NCBI RefSeq assembly: GCF_016862075.1
Contig: NZ_BOMG01000041.1
Span: 85,833 to 149,832, forward strand
Direction of reading: 5' to 3'
Source of the DNA: Actinoplanes couchii
Lineage (GTDB): Bacteria > Actinomycetota > Actinomycetes > Mycobacteriales > Micromonosporaceae
Length of the DNA: 64,000 nt
Each line of letters opens with the position of its first letter. The stretch's first letter is position 1. Below the pieces are notes generated by a model. The model searched no databases. It saw nothing but the letters and a program-made list of their open reading frames with translations, and was not told the DNA's origin. A program made the translations under genes and the position numbers. Below are positions 36,903 to 46,670 of the stretch, piece after piece.

Positions 36903-37029
36903 CCGGCCTCGGCAGAAGGCCCCGCCCAAAAGGCCTCACCGGAAGGCCCGCTGGAAGGCTTCGGCAAGAGGTCTTATGGGAAGGCCTCGGCAAGAGGCCT
37001 CGCTGGAAGGCCTCGCTGGAAGGCCTCGA
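36903..37029. repeat. Degenerate intergenic repeats built on GGAAGGCCTCG
   Basis: About nine imperfect copies of a 12-14 bp unit around AAGGCCTCG with spacers CTGG, GCAAGA or CCGG; the last three (CGCTGGAAGGCCT) are nearly identical at a 13-bp period. Fills the gap between two convergent genes. No gene seen. Confidence 0.75.
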
Positions 37030-37041
37030 TGAACGGCCGGA

Positions 37042-37338
37042 TCAGCCGCCGGCCATCGCGCCGACCACCAGGAACGGCTCCTCACCGGCCGCCACCCGGT
37101 CCGGCAGCGGCGCGTCGGGCGGCTCGTTGGAGAGGTCCTCCTCGCAGGCGAAGAAGCGCACCAGCGGCCGCCGTTTGCCGGTGGACCGGTCGCGCATGGT
37201 GCCGAGCAGCATCGGGAACTCCCGCTCGACCGCATCCAGGACGTGCCGCTGGGTCACCTCGCCGGGCACCTCCACCCGGACCTCCCCGGTCACCTTGGCC
37301 AGGGTGCGCAGGTGGGGCGGCAGGACCACCCGGATCAC
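37042..37338 (-). CDS. MoaD/ThiS-like ubiquitin-fold small protein
   Basis: 98 aa; GTG 37338 overlaps the stop of the upstream propeller gene (GTGA). Beta-grasp features: [12 protein letters not shown], the [20 protein letters not shown] helix, and a C-terminal Gly-Gly tail (VVGAMAGG), the end that is adenylated and thiocarboxylated in MoaD and ThiS. Likely a sulfur carrier. Pairing with a BNR-repeat protein rather than with MoaE or thiazole synthase sets it apart from the standard cofactor pathways. Confidence 0.82.
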   Translation of the reverse strand: MIRVVLPPHLRTLAKVTGEVRVEVPGEVTQRHVLDAVEREFPMLLGTMRDRSTGKRRPLVRFFACEEDLSNEPPDAPLPDRVAAGEEPFLVVGAMAGG

Positions 37339-38450
37339 GGCAGCACCTGCACTTCCACCGACAGCACCGGCGGCAGGTCGCTGACCAACGTGGTCCAGCT
37401 GCCCCCGCTGTCGATCGACCCGTAGACCTGACCGGCGCTGGTGCCGAAGTAGATGCCGCACTCGTCGAGGGTGTCCACCGCCATCGCGTCGCGCAGCACG
37501 TTGACGTAGCAGTGCTCCTGCGGCAGCCCGGCGGTGAGCGCCTCCCACTCGTCGCCGCCGGTGCGACTGCGGTAGACCCGCAGCTTGCCGTCCATCACGT
37601 AGTGCAGGTGGTCGCTGGTGATCGGCACGACGTAGATCGTCTCCGGCTCGTGCGCGTGCACCGCGATCGGGAAGCCGAAGTCGGTGGGCAGATTCCCGCT
37701 GATCTCCCGCCAGTTCGCCCCGGCGTCGTCGGTGCGCATCACGTCCCAGTGCTTCTGCATGAAGATCGTGCCCGGCCGGGCCGGGTGCATGGCCAGCCGG
37801 TGCACGCAGTGGCCGACGTCGGCGTCCGGGTCCGGGATGCCCTCGCTCTGCAGGCCGTGGTTGACCGGCTGCCAGGTGATCCCGCCGTCGTCGGTGCGGA
37901 ACACCCCGGCCGCCGAGATGGCCACGAACATCCGGTCCGGGTCCACCGGGTCGGGCAGGATCGTGTGCAGGCAGAGCCCGCCGGCGCCGGGCTGCCATCG
38001 CGGGGCCGACACGTGGGTCCGCAGCCCGGCCAGCTCGACCCACGTCTGCCCGCCGTCGGTGGTCTTCCACAGGGCCGCGTCCTCGCCGCCGGCCCACACC
38101 ACGTCGGCGTCGGTCCGGGACGGCTCCAGGTGCCAGATCCGTTTGAACTCCCACGGGCGCGGGGTTCCGTCGTACCAGAGATGCTCCCCGACCTCCCCGG
38201 CGTAGGCGAAGTCGTGGTCGACCTGCGCCCAGTTCCGCCCGCCGTCGTCGGAGCGCTGGATCAGCTGCCCGAACCAGCCGCCGGACTGGGACACCCAGAT
38301 CCGGTCCGGGTTCACCGGCGAGGCGTTGGCGTGGTAGATCTCCCAGCCCGCGAAGTGCGGGCCGTCCACCGTCCAGTCCTGCCGCTTGCCGTCCGCGGTG
38401 AGGACGAACAGACCTTTCCTGGTTCCGATCAGTAACCGAACACCACTCAT
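37335..38450 (-). CDS. BNR/VPS10-type beta-propeller (exo-alpha-sialidase-like) protein
   Basis: 371 aa from ATG 38450; no signal peptide. Repeated Asp-box motifs ([61 protein letters not shown]) mark a six- or seven-bladed propeller. It lacks an obvious sialidase Arg triad, so binding or scaffolding is more likely than hydrolysis. Directly coupled to the MoaD/ThiS-like protein, suggesting that they work together. Confidence 0.8.
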   Translation of the reverse strand: MSGVRLLIGTRKGLFVLTADGKRQDWTVDGPHFAGWEIYHANASPVNPDRIWVSQSGGWFGQLIQRSDDGGRNWAQVDHDFAYAGEVGEHLWYDGTPRPWEFKRIWHLEPSRTDADVVWAGGEDAALWKTTDGGQTWVELAGLRTHVSAPRWQPGAGGLCLHTILPDPVDPDRMFVAISAAGVFRTDDGGITWQPVNHGLQSEGIPDPDADVGHCVHRLAMHPARPGTIFMQKHWDVMRTDDAGANWREISGNLPTDFGFPIAVHAHEPETIYVVPITSDHLHYVMDGKLRVYRSRTGGDEWEALTAGLPQEHCYVNVLRDAMAVDTLDECGIYFGTSAGQVYGSIDSGGSWTTLVSDLPPVLSVEVQVLP

Positions 38451-38466
38451 TCGCCGAGCGTAGGGG

Positions 38467-39996
38467 TCAACCCTGCAGAGCGCGTGCCATCTCGGCCTGT
38501 TCGGCCAGGACGTCATTCATTCGGGCCTGCACCGCGTCCATCTTGCCGATCGTCTCGCTGGTGGTGTGGATGCCGTTGGCGACGGTCTCGGCGCTGGCCT
38601 GGATGCCGGCGATCTGGTCGGAGACCTTCTGGGTGGCCTCGGCGGTCTCCCGGGCCAGCTCCTTGACCTCGCCGGCGACCACCGCGAAGCCCTTGCCGGA
38701 CTCGCCGGCCCGGGCCGCCTCGATGGTGGCGTTCAGGGCGAGCAGGTTGGTCTGCTCGGCGATCGAGGAAATGATCTTGATGACGTCGCCGATCGCGGTG
38801 GACGCCTGGCCCAGCGCCGCCACCTCGGCGGTCATCGCCGACGCCCGGGACACCGCCTGCTCGGCCACCGACGTCGCGTCCTGGCTGGCGCTGCGCAGCC
38901 GTTCCACGGTGTCCAGCAGGTCGCGGGCGTTCGCGGCGGCCCGCTCGGTGCCGCGCACCACGTCCAGCCGCTGCGACACCAGCTGCTGCACGTTGCGCAG
39001 CGCGGCGGCCCGCGACTCGGAGAGATCGATGTACTCGGTGGTGAAGAAGTCCATCGTGCCGACCACCCGGTCGCCGCTCATGATCGGGAAGCAGACGCCG
39101 GAGCGCACCCCGGCCCGGCCCGCCGCCGGAGCCCGCACACAGTCGGTCAGCTCCGCCAGCTCCCGGACGAACACCAGGTCCCGGGCCCGCCAGGCACGGC
39201 CGGACAGCCCGACCCCCTCGGCGAACGTGGCCGCCAGGGTGACCTGCCGGAACTCCTCGCCGGCGGAACCCGACTCCAGCTGGAACTTCAGCACGTGCAG
39301 GTCCGCATCGATCGCCCAGAACGAGCCGTACGCCCAGCCGAACGCCGTGCGCACCGCGTCCAGCGCCGCCTTGATCGCGGTCTGGGTGTCCGAGGCCTGG
39401 CCGAGCCGGGTCACGACGGTGGTCACCGCCTCCCGGTCGTCGGCCACCTGACGCAGCTCGGCGGCCGCGATCGCGCTGGTCCGGGCGCGCTCGCCCATCC
39501 GTACGATCGCGGCGAACTTCTCTTTCCGCGCCTCGTCGGCGTAGAACATGGTCGGCGAGTAGTACTCCAGGATGCCGATCACGTCGTTGCCCTGCAGCAC
39601 CGGCAGCACCGCCGCGGCCTTCATCCCGGACCGGGCCGCCGCCTGCCACCGACGGCATCCGGTGGCGGCATCCGGATCCTCGTCGAAGATCGGCACCCGG
39701 CCCCGCAGTGCCCGGTTCACCAACTCGCCCGGATCGTTACGGCCGGCCGCCTGGATCTGCGGCACCAGCTCGCCGCACTCGTGCCGCACCTGCAACCGGT
39801 TGGTGTTGTCCAGCACCCAGACCGCGCCGTACCCGAACTTGTAGAACCGGACCGTGCTCTCCACGGTGATCCGCCAGGCGCTCTCCTCGTCGCTCGCCGC
39901 GTCCAGGTTGTGCACCAGCTCCTCGAGTGCCTCGACGTCCCGCGGGATCGGGCGCGCCGTCTCCGGGCCCGCCGCCCGGGATCCGAACAACCGCAC
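38467..39996 (-). CDS. Soluble methyl-accepting chemotaxis-type receptor with two GAF domains
   Basis: 509 aa; GTG 39996 with AGGAGG 7 bases upstream. No membrane helices. Tandem GAF domains (about 35-175 and 190-340) are followed by a short signalling coiled coil with the MCP tip sequence [20 protein letters not shown] and [17 protein letters not shown]. It should bind CheA/CheW in the cytoplasm, or in a non-motile actinobacterium drive another Che-like pathway. The second GAF has a Cys-rich [16 protein letters not shown] segment. Ligand unknown. Confidence 0.87.
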   Translation of the reverse strand: MRLFGSRAAGPETARPIPRDVEALEELVHNLDAASDEESAWRITVESTVRFYKFGYGAVWVLDNTNRLQVRHECGELVPQIQAAGRNDPGELVNRALRGRVPIFDEDPDAATGCRRWQAAARSGMKAAAVLPVLQGNDVIGILEYYSPTMFYADEARKEKFAAIVRMGERARTSAIAAAELRQVADDREAVTTVVTRLGQASDTQTAIKAALDAVRTAFGWAYGSFWAIDADLHVLKFQLESGSAGEEFRQVTLAATFAEGVGLSGRAWRARDLVFVRELAELTDCVRAPAAGRAGVRSGVCFPIMSGDRVVGTMDFFTTEYIDLSESRAAALRNVQQLVSQRLDVVRGTERAAANARDLLDTVERLRSASQDATSVAEQAVSRASAMTAEVAALGQASTAIGDVIKIISSIAEQTNLLALNATIEAARAGESGKGFAVVAGEVKELARETAEATQKVSDQIAGIQASAETVANGIHTTSETIGKMDAVQARMNDVLAEQAEMARALQG

Positions 39997-40065
39997 GCTT
40001 CCGCCTCCTAGAACGACAGGGCAACCTCCACCCATCTTCGTCCCGTACGACATGAATTGCGGCGG

Positions 40066-41034
40066 TTATTCCCAAGGCACCCAGGAGGCATCGGCCAACG
40101 GCGGCTGCCGCGACTCCAGTTCCCGCAGCAGAATGCCCTCCCGCAGCCCCCACGGGCAGATCCGCAGCGAGTCGATCCCGAGCCGGCGCATCACCTCGTG
40201 CGCGACGATCGCCCCGGCCAGGATCTGCCGGGCCCGGTGCGGGGAGACGCCCTTGAGCCGGGCGCGCAGCGGGCTGGGCATCACCGCCAGCCGCTTGATC
40301 CACGGGCGCAGGGCCCGCGCCTCGATCATCCGCGGCACGAACGGGCCGAGGCGCTGCGGCGGCGCCCCGGTCAGGCGCGCCAGCTGCTGGAACGTCTTGG
40401 ACGCGGCCACCGACGTGTGCGGCTCCTCCCAGGACGTCCGGGCCGCGACCTCGGCGAACCGGTCCCGCACGTGCCGGCGCAGGCGGCGCACCGCCCGGGG
40501 TGACGGCGGATCGCCCTCGAGGAACTCGCGGGTCAGCCGGCCCGCGCCCAGCGGCAGCGAGATCGCCGACTCGGGCAGCCGGTCCCGGCCGAACGCCACC
40601 TCCAGGCAGCCGCCGCCGATGTCGACCATCAGCATCGGGCCGGCCTGCCAGCCCAGCCAACGCCGGGCCGCCAGGAAGGTGAGACGGGCGTCCTCGATGC
40701 CGGTGATGGTGCCCAGGCGTACGCCGGTCTCCGCACGCACCGCCTTGAGGACCGCCTCGCGGTTCGGGGCGTCCCGGACCACCGCGGTGGTGTACGCGAA
40801 CATCCGGGTCACGCCCACCCGGTGCGCCTCGGCGGCCGCGTCCCGCACCGAGGCGATCATCCGGTCCAGCGCCTCCGTGCCGATCGTGCCGTCGGCCGGC
40901 AGCCGGTGCGCCAGCCGCGGGCGCTCCTCCCAGGAGTGCACCGGCAGCGGCAGCGCCGAATCGGACTCGGCCACCACCAGGTTGACCGTGTTGGAGCCGA
41001 CGTCCAGCACCCCCAGGCGCGTCGCCGCGCTCAC
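40066..41034 (-). CDS. ppx: Ppx/GppA exopolyphosphatase-family phosphatase
   Basis: 322 aa; GTG 41034 overlaps the kdpE stop (GTGA). Actin-like ATPase fold: phosphate 1 loop GVLDVGSNTVNLVV (about 7-20), YTTAVVRDAPNR, and phosphate 2 loop MLMVDIGGGCLEVAF with the catalytic-base region SLPLGAGRLTREF. The length matches the short mycobacterial PPX1 type, which hydrolyses short-chain polyphosphate; pppGpp phosphatase is the alternative. Co-transcription with kdpDE links potassium/turgor sensing with polyphosphate or (p)ppGpp. Confidence 0.85.
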   Translation of the reverse strand: MSAATRLGVLDVGSNTVNLVVAESDSALPLPVHSWEERPRLAHRLPADGTIGTEALDRMIASVRDAAAEAHRVGVTRMFAYTTAVVRDAPNREAVLKAVRAETGVRLGTITGIEDARLTFLAARRWLGWQAGPMLMVDIGGGCLEVAFGRDRLPESAISLPLGAGRLTREFLEGDPPSPRAVRRLRRHVRDRFAEVAARTSWEEPHTSVAASKTFQQLARLTGAPPQRLGPFVPRMIEARALRPWIKRLAVMPSPLRARLKGVSPHRARQILAGAIVAHEVMRRLGIDSLRICPWGLREGILLRELESRQPPLADASWVPWE

Positions 41035-41699
41035 GGGCGGAACCGGTAGCCCATGCCGGGCTCGGTCAGCAGGTGACGGGGACGGGCCGGGTCGGCCTCC
41101 AGCTTGCGGCGCAGACGTGCCATGTACTGCCTCAGGTAGTTGGTCTCGGTCTGGTACTGCGGCCCCCACACGTCGTGCAGCAGCTCCTTCTGGGTGATCA
41201 GCTTGCCGGGGTGGCGCAACAGGTGCTCCAGCAGCTGCCACTCGGTCGGGGTGAGCCGGACGCCGCCGCTGATCGAGTGCTCGGCCAGGTCGATCTCCCG
41301 GTCGCCGATCAGCACCACCGGGTTCTCCTCGCCGGCCGGGCGGCCGCGCCGGGTGACCGCCCGGATCCGGGCCAGCAGCTCGTCCACGCCGAACGGTTTT
41401 GTCACGTAGTCGTCGGCGCCCGCGTCCAGGGCGGCCACCTTGTCGGCGCTGTCCGCCCGGCCGGAGAGCACGATGATCGGCACCGCGGTCCAGCCGCGCA
41501 GGCCGGCGATCACCTCGGCGCCCTCCATGTCGGGCAGGCCGAGATCCAGCACGACCAGGTCGGGATGGGTGTGCGCGGCACTGTGCAGGGCGCCCGCGCC
41601 GTCCGGGGCGGTGTCCACGTCGTACCCGCGGGCCTTGAGGTTGATCCGCAGTGCCCGGGTGATCTGAGCGTCGTCGTCGACGACGAGGATCCGGGTCAT
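41031..41699 (-). CDS. kdpE: KdpE response regulator (OmpR/PhoB type)
   Basis: 222 aa. Receiver domain with DDD pocket (RILVVDDDAQ), Asp52-region VVLDLGLPDMEG, LSGRAD, and DYVTKPFGVDELLARIRAV; winged-helix output from about 128 (VRLTPTEWQLLEHLLRHPGK, ETNYLRQYMARLRRKLE). ATG overlaps the kdpD stop. Normally activates kdpFABC for high-affinity K+ uptake; those genes are not in this window. Confidence 0.92.
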   Translation of the reverse strand: MTRILVVDDDAQITRALRINLKARGYDVDTAPDGAGALHSAAHTHPDLVVLDLGLPDMEGAEVIAGLRGWTAVPIIVLSGRADSADKVAALDAGADDYVTKPFGVDELLARIRAVTRRGRPAGEENPVVLIGDREIDLAEHSISGGVRLTPTEWQLLEHLLRHPGKLITQKELLHDVWGPQYQTETNYLRQYMARLRRKLEADPARPRHLLTEPGMGYRFRP

Positions 41700-44179
41700 G
41701 CCGCGGCCACGGGAAGCGAGATGATCATGGTGAGTCCGCCTCCGGGAGTCTCGTCGGGAGTGAGGGTGCCGCCCATCGCCTCGGTCAGACCGCGCGACAG
41801 GGCCAGGCCCAGACCCACCCCGGCGTGGTTGTCACGGTCGCCGAGTCGCTGGAACGGCAGGAACACATCGTCCCATCGATCCGCCGGGATCCCCGGACCG
41901 TGATCGATCACACGTAGTTCCACCACATCGCCGTGGCTGCTGCCGGTCACCATCGGCGGGCGGCCCGGCGGACTGTAGCGAAGTGCGTTGCCGATCACGT
42001 TGACCAGCACCCGCTCCAGCAGGCCGGGGTCGGCGCGCAGCAGCGGAAGGTCCTCCGGCACCCGCACCGCCACCTGCCGGGCCTCCGGCCCGAGATCCTC
42101 CAGCGCCATCGGTACGACGTCCTCCGCCCCGATCTCGATCGCGGTCACACCCAGCGCGCCGGTCTGCAGACGGCTCATGTCCAGCAGGTTCGCCACCAGC
42201 CGGCCCAGCCGGTCCAGCGACTCGTCGGCGGTGGCCAGCAACTCCACCCGGTCCTCGTCGCCGAACTGCACGTCCGGGCTGCGCAACCCGGCGACGGCGG
42301 CCTTCGCCGAGGCCAGTGGCGTGCGCAGGTCGTGGCTCACCGCGGCCAGCAGCGCCGTGCGCATCCGGTTCGCCTCGGCCAGCGGTCGCGCGGTCGCCGC
42401 CTCGGCCGCCAGGCGCTCCTGACGCCACGCGACCGCGGCCTGCGCGGCGAACGCCTCCACCACCCGCCGGTCCGAGGCCTCCAGGGTCCGGCCGGCCAGC
42501 AGCACCGTCTCGTTCTCGCCGGCGTGCACCGTCATGTGCGCGTCGGCCGGCCGCAGCCCCGGCGTACCCACCTCGGCGACCGTCGTGCCGTCGGCCAGCA
42601 GCGCCACCGTGTCCAGCCCGAACGTCTCCCGCAGCCGGTCCAGCAGCGCCGGCAACGGCCGCTGCCCGCGCAGCACCCCACCGGCCACCGCGGCCAGGGT
42701 CTGCGCCTCGGCCGCCGCCTCGGCCGCCTGCCGGGTGGTCCGGGCCGCCTTGTCGACCACCCAGCTGACCGCCACCGCGACGGTCACGAAGATGCCCAGC
42801 GACAGCAGGTTCTCGCCGCGGGCAATCGCGAACGCGTTGTACGGCGGGGTGAAGAACCAGTTCAGCAGCAGTGAGCCGAGCACCGCCGCGACCAGCGCCG
42901 GCCACAGCCCGCCGATCAGCGCCACCCCCACCACGGTGACCAGGAACAGCAGTATGTCGTTGATCAGCGGCGGATCGGGCAGCGCCCACAGCACCGCGGT
43001 CAGCAGCGGCAGCCCGGTCAGCGCGACGGCGAACCCGGCGGTCCGGCGGCGGCGGGACAGCGCCGGCGCCACCCGGTCCCGGCGGCCCGCCCGCCCGGCC
43101 CGCTCGTGGGTGACCAGGTGCACGTCGATGCTGCCGGACAGGATCGTGGTGGTCACCCCGACACCGGCGCTGAACAGCTGCTGGAACCGGCCCCGGCTGG
43201 AGACCCCGAGCACGATCTGGGTCGCGTTCACCCCACGGGCGAACTCCAGCAGCGCCCGCGGCACGTCCGCCCCGGACACCTGGTGGTACGTGCCGCCCAG
43301 GCTCTCCACCAGCACCCGCTGCCGGGCCAGCACCGCCGGATCCGCCCCGGCCAGCCCGTCGCTGCGGGTCACGTGCACGGCCAGCACGTCGGCGCCCTTG
43401 CTGCGGGCCGCGATCCGCGACGCCCGGCGGATCAGCGTCTCCCCCTCGGCCCCGCCGGCCAGCGCCACCACCACCCGCTCCCGGGTCTCCCAGGTCGCGT
43501 CGATGCCGTGGTCGGCGCGGTACCGCCCGAGCTCCTCCTCGACCCGGTCGGCCAGCCACAGCAGGGCCAGCTCCCGCAGGGCGGTCAGGTTGCCGGTCCG
43601 GAACCAGTTGCCCAGCGCCGCGTCGATCTTCTCCGGCGGGTAGACGTTGCCGTGCGCCATCCGGCGGCGCAGCGCCTCCGGTGTCATGTCGACCAGCTCG
43701 ACCTGCTCGGCGGCGCGCACCACGCCGTCCGGCACGGTCTCCCGCTGCTCCACCCCGGTGATCGCCGCGACCACGTCGTTCAGCGACTCCAGGTGCTGCA
43801 CGTTGACCGTGGTCAGCACGCTGATCCCGGCGTCCAGCAGGGCCCGGACGTCCTGGTGCCGTTTCTCGTGGCGGCTGCCCGGCACGTTGCTGTGCGCCAG
43901 CTCGTCGACCACCGCCACCTCGGGCCGGCGCTCCAGCAGCGCGTCCAGGTCCATCTCGGTGAACGCGCCGCCCCGGTACGTCAGATGCCGTCGCGGCACC
44001 GTCTCCAGGTCACCGATCATCGCCGCGGTGTGTTTCCGGCCGTGCGTCTCCACCCAGCCGACCACCACATCGGTGCCCCGCTCGGCCCGGCGATGCGCCT
44101 CCTCCAACATGGCGTAGGTCTTGCCGACGCCCGGAGCGGCCCCCAGATAGATCCGCAACTCCCCCTGCACAGCACCCAC
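41696..44179 (-). CDS. kdpD: KdpD sensor histidine kinase
   Basis: 827 aa with the full KdpD layout: N-terminal KdpD domain with Walker A YLGAAPGVGKTYAMLEEAHR, then DELAHSN; USP domain about 245-370; four membrane helices about 385-475; GAF-like linker; HisKA AVSHDLRTPLASAKAAV; ATPase DHGPGIPADRWDDVF and GVGLGLALSRGL. GTG start. Senses K+ and turgor and phosphorylates KdpE. Upstream is a chromate transporter, not kdpFABC, so the sensor pair is separated from its classical target. Confidence 0.93.
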   Translation of the reverse strand: MGAVQGELRIYLGAAPGVGKTYAMLEEAHRRAERGTDVVVGWVETHGRKHTAAMIGDLETVPRRHLTYRGGAFTEMDLDALLERRPEVAVVDELAHSNVPGSRHEKRHQDVRALLDAGISVLTTVNVQHLESLNDVVAAITGVEQRETVPDGVVRAAEQVELVDMTPEALRRRMAHGNVYPPEKIDAALGNWFRTGNLTALRELALLWLADRVEEELGRYRADHGIDATWETRERVVVALAGGAEGETLIRRASRIAARSKGADVLAVHVTRSDGLAGADPAVLARQRVLVESLGGTYHQVSGADVPRALLEFARGVNATQIVLGVSSRGRFQQLFSAGVGVTTTILSGSIDVHLVTHERAGRAGRRDRVAPALSRRRRTAGFAVALTGLPLLTAVLWALPDPPLINDILLFLVTVVGVALIGGLWPALVAAVLGSLLLNWFFTPPYNAFAIARGENLLSLGIFVTVAVAVSWVVDKAARTTRQAAEAAAEAQTLAAVAGGVLRGQRPLPALLDRLRETFGLDTVALLADGTTVAEVGTPGLRPADAHMTVHAGENETVLLAGRTLEASDRRVVEAFAAQAAVAWRQERLAAEAATARPLAEANRMRTALLAAVSHDLRTPLASAKAAVAGLRSPDVQFGDEDRVELLATADESLDRLGRLVANLLDMSRLQTGALGVTAIEIGAEDVVPMALEDLGPEARQVAVRVPEDLPLLRADPGLLERVLVNVIGNALRYSPPGRPPMVTGSSHGDVVELRVIDHGPGIPADRWDDVFLPFQRLGDRDNHAGVGLGLALSRGLTEAMGGTLTPDETPGGGLTMIISLPVAAA

Positions 44180-44240
44180 TCAACCTCGCGGTATGCACCC
44201 CGGCAAGCGCGTTAACGGGATCTTGACGACGTGCCCTCGG

Positions 44241-45392
44241 TCACCGGAGCAGGACGTGGCCGACGCCGATCAGCGCGCCCGCGCCGATGAACCAGGCGCT
44301 GTTCCACCGGGTCCGCCACATCAGGACCAGTGTCCCGGCGGCGATCGCGGCGGTCAGCGGATCCACGATCGCGGTGCCGGCCAGCTGGAAGCCGATTCCG
44401 GCCATCAGCGCCAGCGCCGTCGCGTTGACCCCGTCCAGCAGCACCGACGTCCACGCCGAGGACCGCAGCCAGCCGGTCAGCCGGGTGAGCAGCCCGACGA
44501 ACAGGAACGACGGCAGGAAGATCGCCACGGTGGCCAGGAACGCCCCGGGCAGCCCGGCCACCAGATAACCGACGAAGGTCGCGGTGGTGAAGACCGGGCC
44601 CGGCGTCACCTGCCCGATCGAGATCGCGTCGATCAGCTGCTGCCCGGTGATCCAGCCCAGCCGGTCCACGAAATCGCCGCGCAGGAACGCCAGCAGCACG
44701 TAACCGCTGCCGTACAGCACCGAGCCGATCTTCAGCATGGTGAGGAACAGCTGTCCGAGATCGCCGTCGGCGGGCAGGCCCGGCACCGCCAGCACGGCCG
44801 GGCCGCCCCACCGTGCTCCCCGCCGGCCACCCCACCGTGCTCCCCGCTTTGCTCCCCGCCGGGCGAGCACGACCAGCGCGGGCAGCGCCGCACCCACCGC
44901 CAGGATCAGCAGCTCGTTGACCCCGGCCAGGTAGGCGGCCAGCGCCGCGGCCGCAAGCAGCCCGGCCCACACCGTCTTCAGTACCGCCTTCAGCAGTCCG
45001 GCCAGGGCGTGCACGATGATCGCCAGGACCGCCGGGACGACGCCGTACAGCAGCCCGGAGACCGCCGGGGTCGTCCCGAACCGGACGTAGGCCCAGGCCA
45101 GGCCGGTGACGATCGCCGCGGCCGGCAGGATGAAACAGACGCCGGCGGTCAGCAGGCCCCGCCAGCCGGCCCGTTCGTGACCGAGATGGATCGCGAGCTC
45201 GGTGGAGTTCGGCCCCGGGATGAGGTTGGTCGCCCCGATCAGGTCGGCGAACCGCTCGTCGGTGATCCACCCGCGCCTCCGGACCACCTCGTCGCGCATC
45301 ATCGCGGTGTGCGCCACCGGCCCGCCGAAGGCGATCGTCCCTAGTCTCAGGAACAGGCCCGCCACCTCACGTACCCGCCCCGCCTCCAGCAC
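44241..45392 (-). CDS. chrA: ChrA chromate efflux transporter, two-domain long form
   Basis: 383 aa with two homologous CHR halves. First half LRLGTIAFGGPVAHTAMMRD and GATNLIPGPNSTELAIHLG; second half LTMLKIGSVLYGSGYVLLAFL and AISIGQVTPGPVFTTATF. About ten membrane helices; exports chromate by proton antiport. The linker between halves contains a Gly/Arg repeat (RGAKRGARWGGRRGARWGG) that looks like a small expansion. GTG start is tentative since the ribosome site abuts it; a GTG nine codons later is possible. Confidence 0.9.
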   Translation of the reverse strand: MLEAGRVREVAGLFLRLGTIAFGGPVAHTAMMRDEVVRRRGWITDERFADLIGATNLIPGPNSTELAIHLGHERAGWRGLLTAGVCFILPAAAIVTGLAWAYVRFGTTPAVSGLLYGVVPAVLAIIVHALAGLLKAVLKTVWAGLLAAAALAAYLAGVNELLILAVGAALPALVVLARRGAKRGARWGGRRGARWGGPAVLAVPGLPADGDLGQLFLTMLKIGSVLYGSGYVLLAFLRGDFVDRLGWITGQQLIDAISIGQVTPGPVFTTATFVGYLVAGLPGAFLATVAIFLPSFLFVGLLTRLTGWLRSSAWTSVLLDGVNATALALMAGIGFQLAGTAIVDPLTAAIAAGTLVLMWRTRWNSAWFIGAGALIGVGHVLLR

Positions 45393-45428
45393 CTCCGCAC
45401 CGTAACGACCGGAGGTGAACGGCGGGCG

Positions 45429-46661
45429 TCAGGCCAGGTGCAGGGCGGCCCAGAGGGCCGTCACGCCGGCGAGCAGGGACAGCGGGACGGTGGCGGCGCC
45501 CAGTTTGAGGAACTCGGCGGTTCGCGGGGCGGCGTCCCGGGCGTGCAGGATCCGGCGCCACAGCAGGGTGGCCAGCGAGCCCGCGTAGGTCAGGTTCGGG
45601 CCCACGTTGACGCCGATCAGGACGGCCAGCAGCAGACCGGGATGCCCGGCCACCGCCGGGATCAGGACCAGGGTGGCGGGCAGGTTGTTCAGCACGTTCG
45701 CCAGGATCGCGGCCAGCACGGCGGCGCCCAGCAGGCTCAGCAGATCGGTGTGCCGCGGGATCCATGCGTCGATCAGCGTGCCCAGGCCGTTGTCCCGGAC
45801 CGCCAGCACCACCACGCCCAGGGCCAGGACGAAGGCGCAGAACGCCGGGTTGGCCTCGATCACCAGGTCGCGGGGGCGCAGGGTCCGGGACCGGAGCAGC
45901 GGTACGGCCAGCGCCAGCGCTCCGGCGGCGGCGACGAACGCGGGCTCCACCCCGAACGGCTGCAGCACCGCGAACCCGATCAGGGTCACCGCCAGCACCG
46001 ACAGGGCGTAGCGGGGCGCCGGGCCGGGCTCGCCGGGATCCGCGGTCGCCGGCTGGGCCAGGTCACGGGCGAAGAACAGCTGGAAGACCAGGTACTCGAC
46101 GACGATGACGGCCAGCCACGGCGCGGCCATCAGGGCGGCGAACCCGGCGAACGTCAGGCCGCTGGCGGCGAAGGCCAGCAGGTTCGTCAGGTTGGAGACC
46201 GGCAGCAGCAGGGACGCCGAGTTGGCCAGATGGTTGCAGGCGTAGGCGTGCGGGCGATGGCCGACGCCGGCCCGGGCGGCGACCGCGAAGACGACCGGGG
46301 TCAGCAGCACCACGGTGGCGTCCAGGCTGAGCACCGCGGTGGTGACGGCGGCCGCCCCGAAGACGGCCCCGAGCAGGCGGCGCGGGCTGCCCCGGCCGTA
46401 CCGGGCCACCAGCGCGCCGGCCCAGGTGAAGACCCCGTGCTGTTCGGCGGTGTGCGCCAGCACCAGGATCGCGGCCAGGAACGCCACCGTCGGCGCCAGC
46501 TCCCGGATCTCGGTGCCGGCCGCGGACGGGGAGACGAGGCCGAGGGCCACGGCGGCGAGCGCCGCCGGCACGGCCGCCGTGGCCTCGGGGAGACCACGGG
46601 GCCGCGCGACGGCGAAGCCGAGCACCGCGACGAGCAGCGCCAACGCCAGAATCAGGAGCAC
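45429..46661 (-). CDS. ArsB/NhaD-type permease (SLC13/ion transporter superfamily)
   Basis: 410 aa, about eleven membrane helices. Features: LAPTVAFLAAILVLAHTAEQ, the discontinuous helix LLPVSNLTNLLAF, and the second re-entrant segment ANVLNNLPATLVLIP. Resembles arsenite efflux ArsB and citrate/anion transporters; no ArsR, ArsA or ArsC nearby, so arsenite is only one possibility. Sits 36 bp from chrA in the same direction, so an oxyanion-resistance pair is plausible. Confidence 0.8.
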   Translation of the reverse strand: MLLILALALLVAVLGFAVARPRGLPEATAAVPAALAAVALGLVSPSAAGTEIRELAPTVAFLAAILVLAHTAEQHGVFTWAGALVARYGRGSPRRLLGAVFGAAAVTTAVLSLDATVVLLTPVVFAVAARAGVGHRPHAYACNHLANSASLLLPVSNLTNLLAFAASGLTFAGFAALMAAPWLAVIVVEYLVFQLFFARDLAQPATADPGEPGPAPRYALSVLAVTLIGFAVLQPFGVEPAFVAAAGALALAVPLLRSRTLRPRDLVIEANPAFCAFVLALGVVVLAVRDNGLGTLIDAWIPRHTDLLSLLGAAVLAAILANVLNNLPATLVLIPAVAGHPGLLLAVLIGVNVGPNLTYAGSLATLLWRRILHARDAAPRTAEFLKLGAATVPLSLLAGVTALWAALHLA

Positions 46662-46670
46662 CGGCGAACC

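Noticed and set aside
44241..46661. Complete arsenic or chromate resistance island
   Set aside because: Only the two permeases are present; no ArsR, ArsC, ArsA or ChrB, and no mobile-element features.
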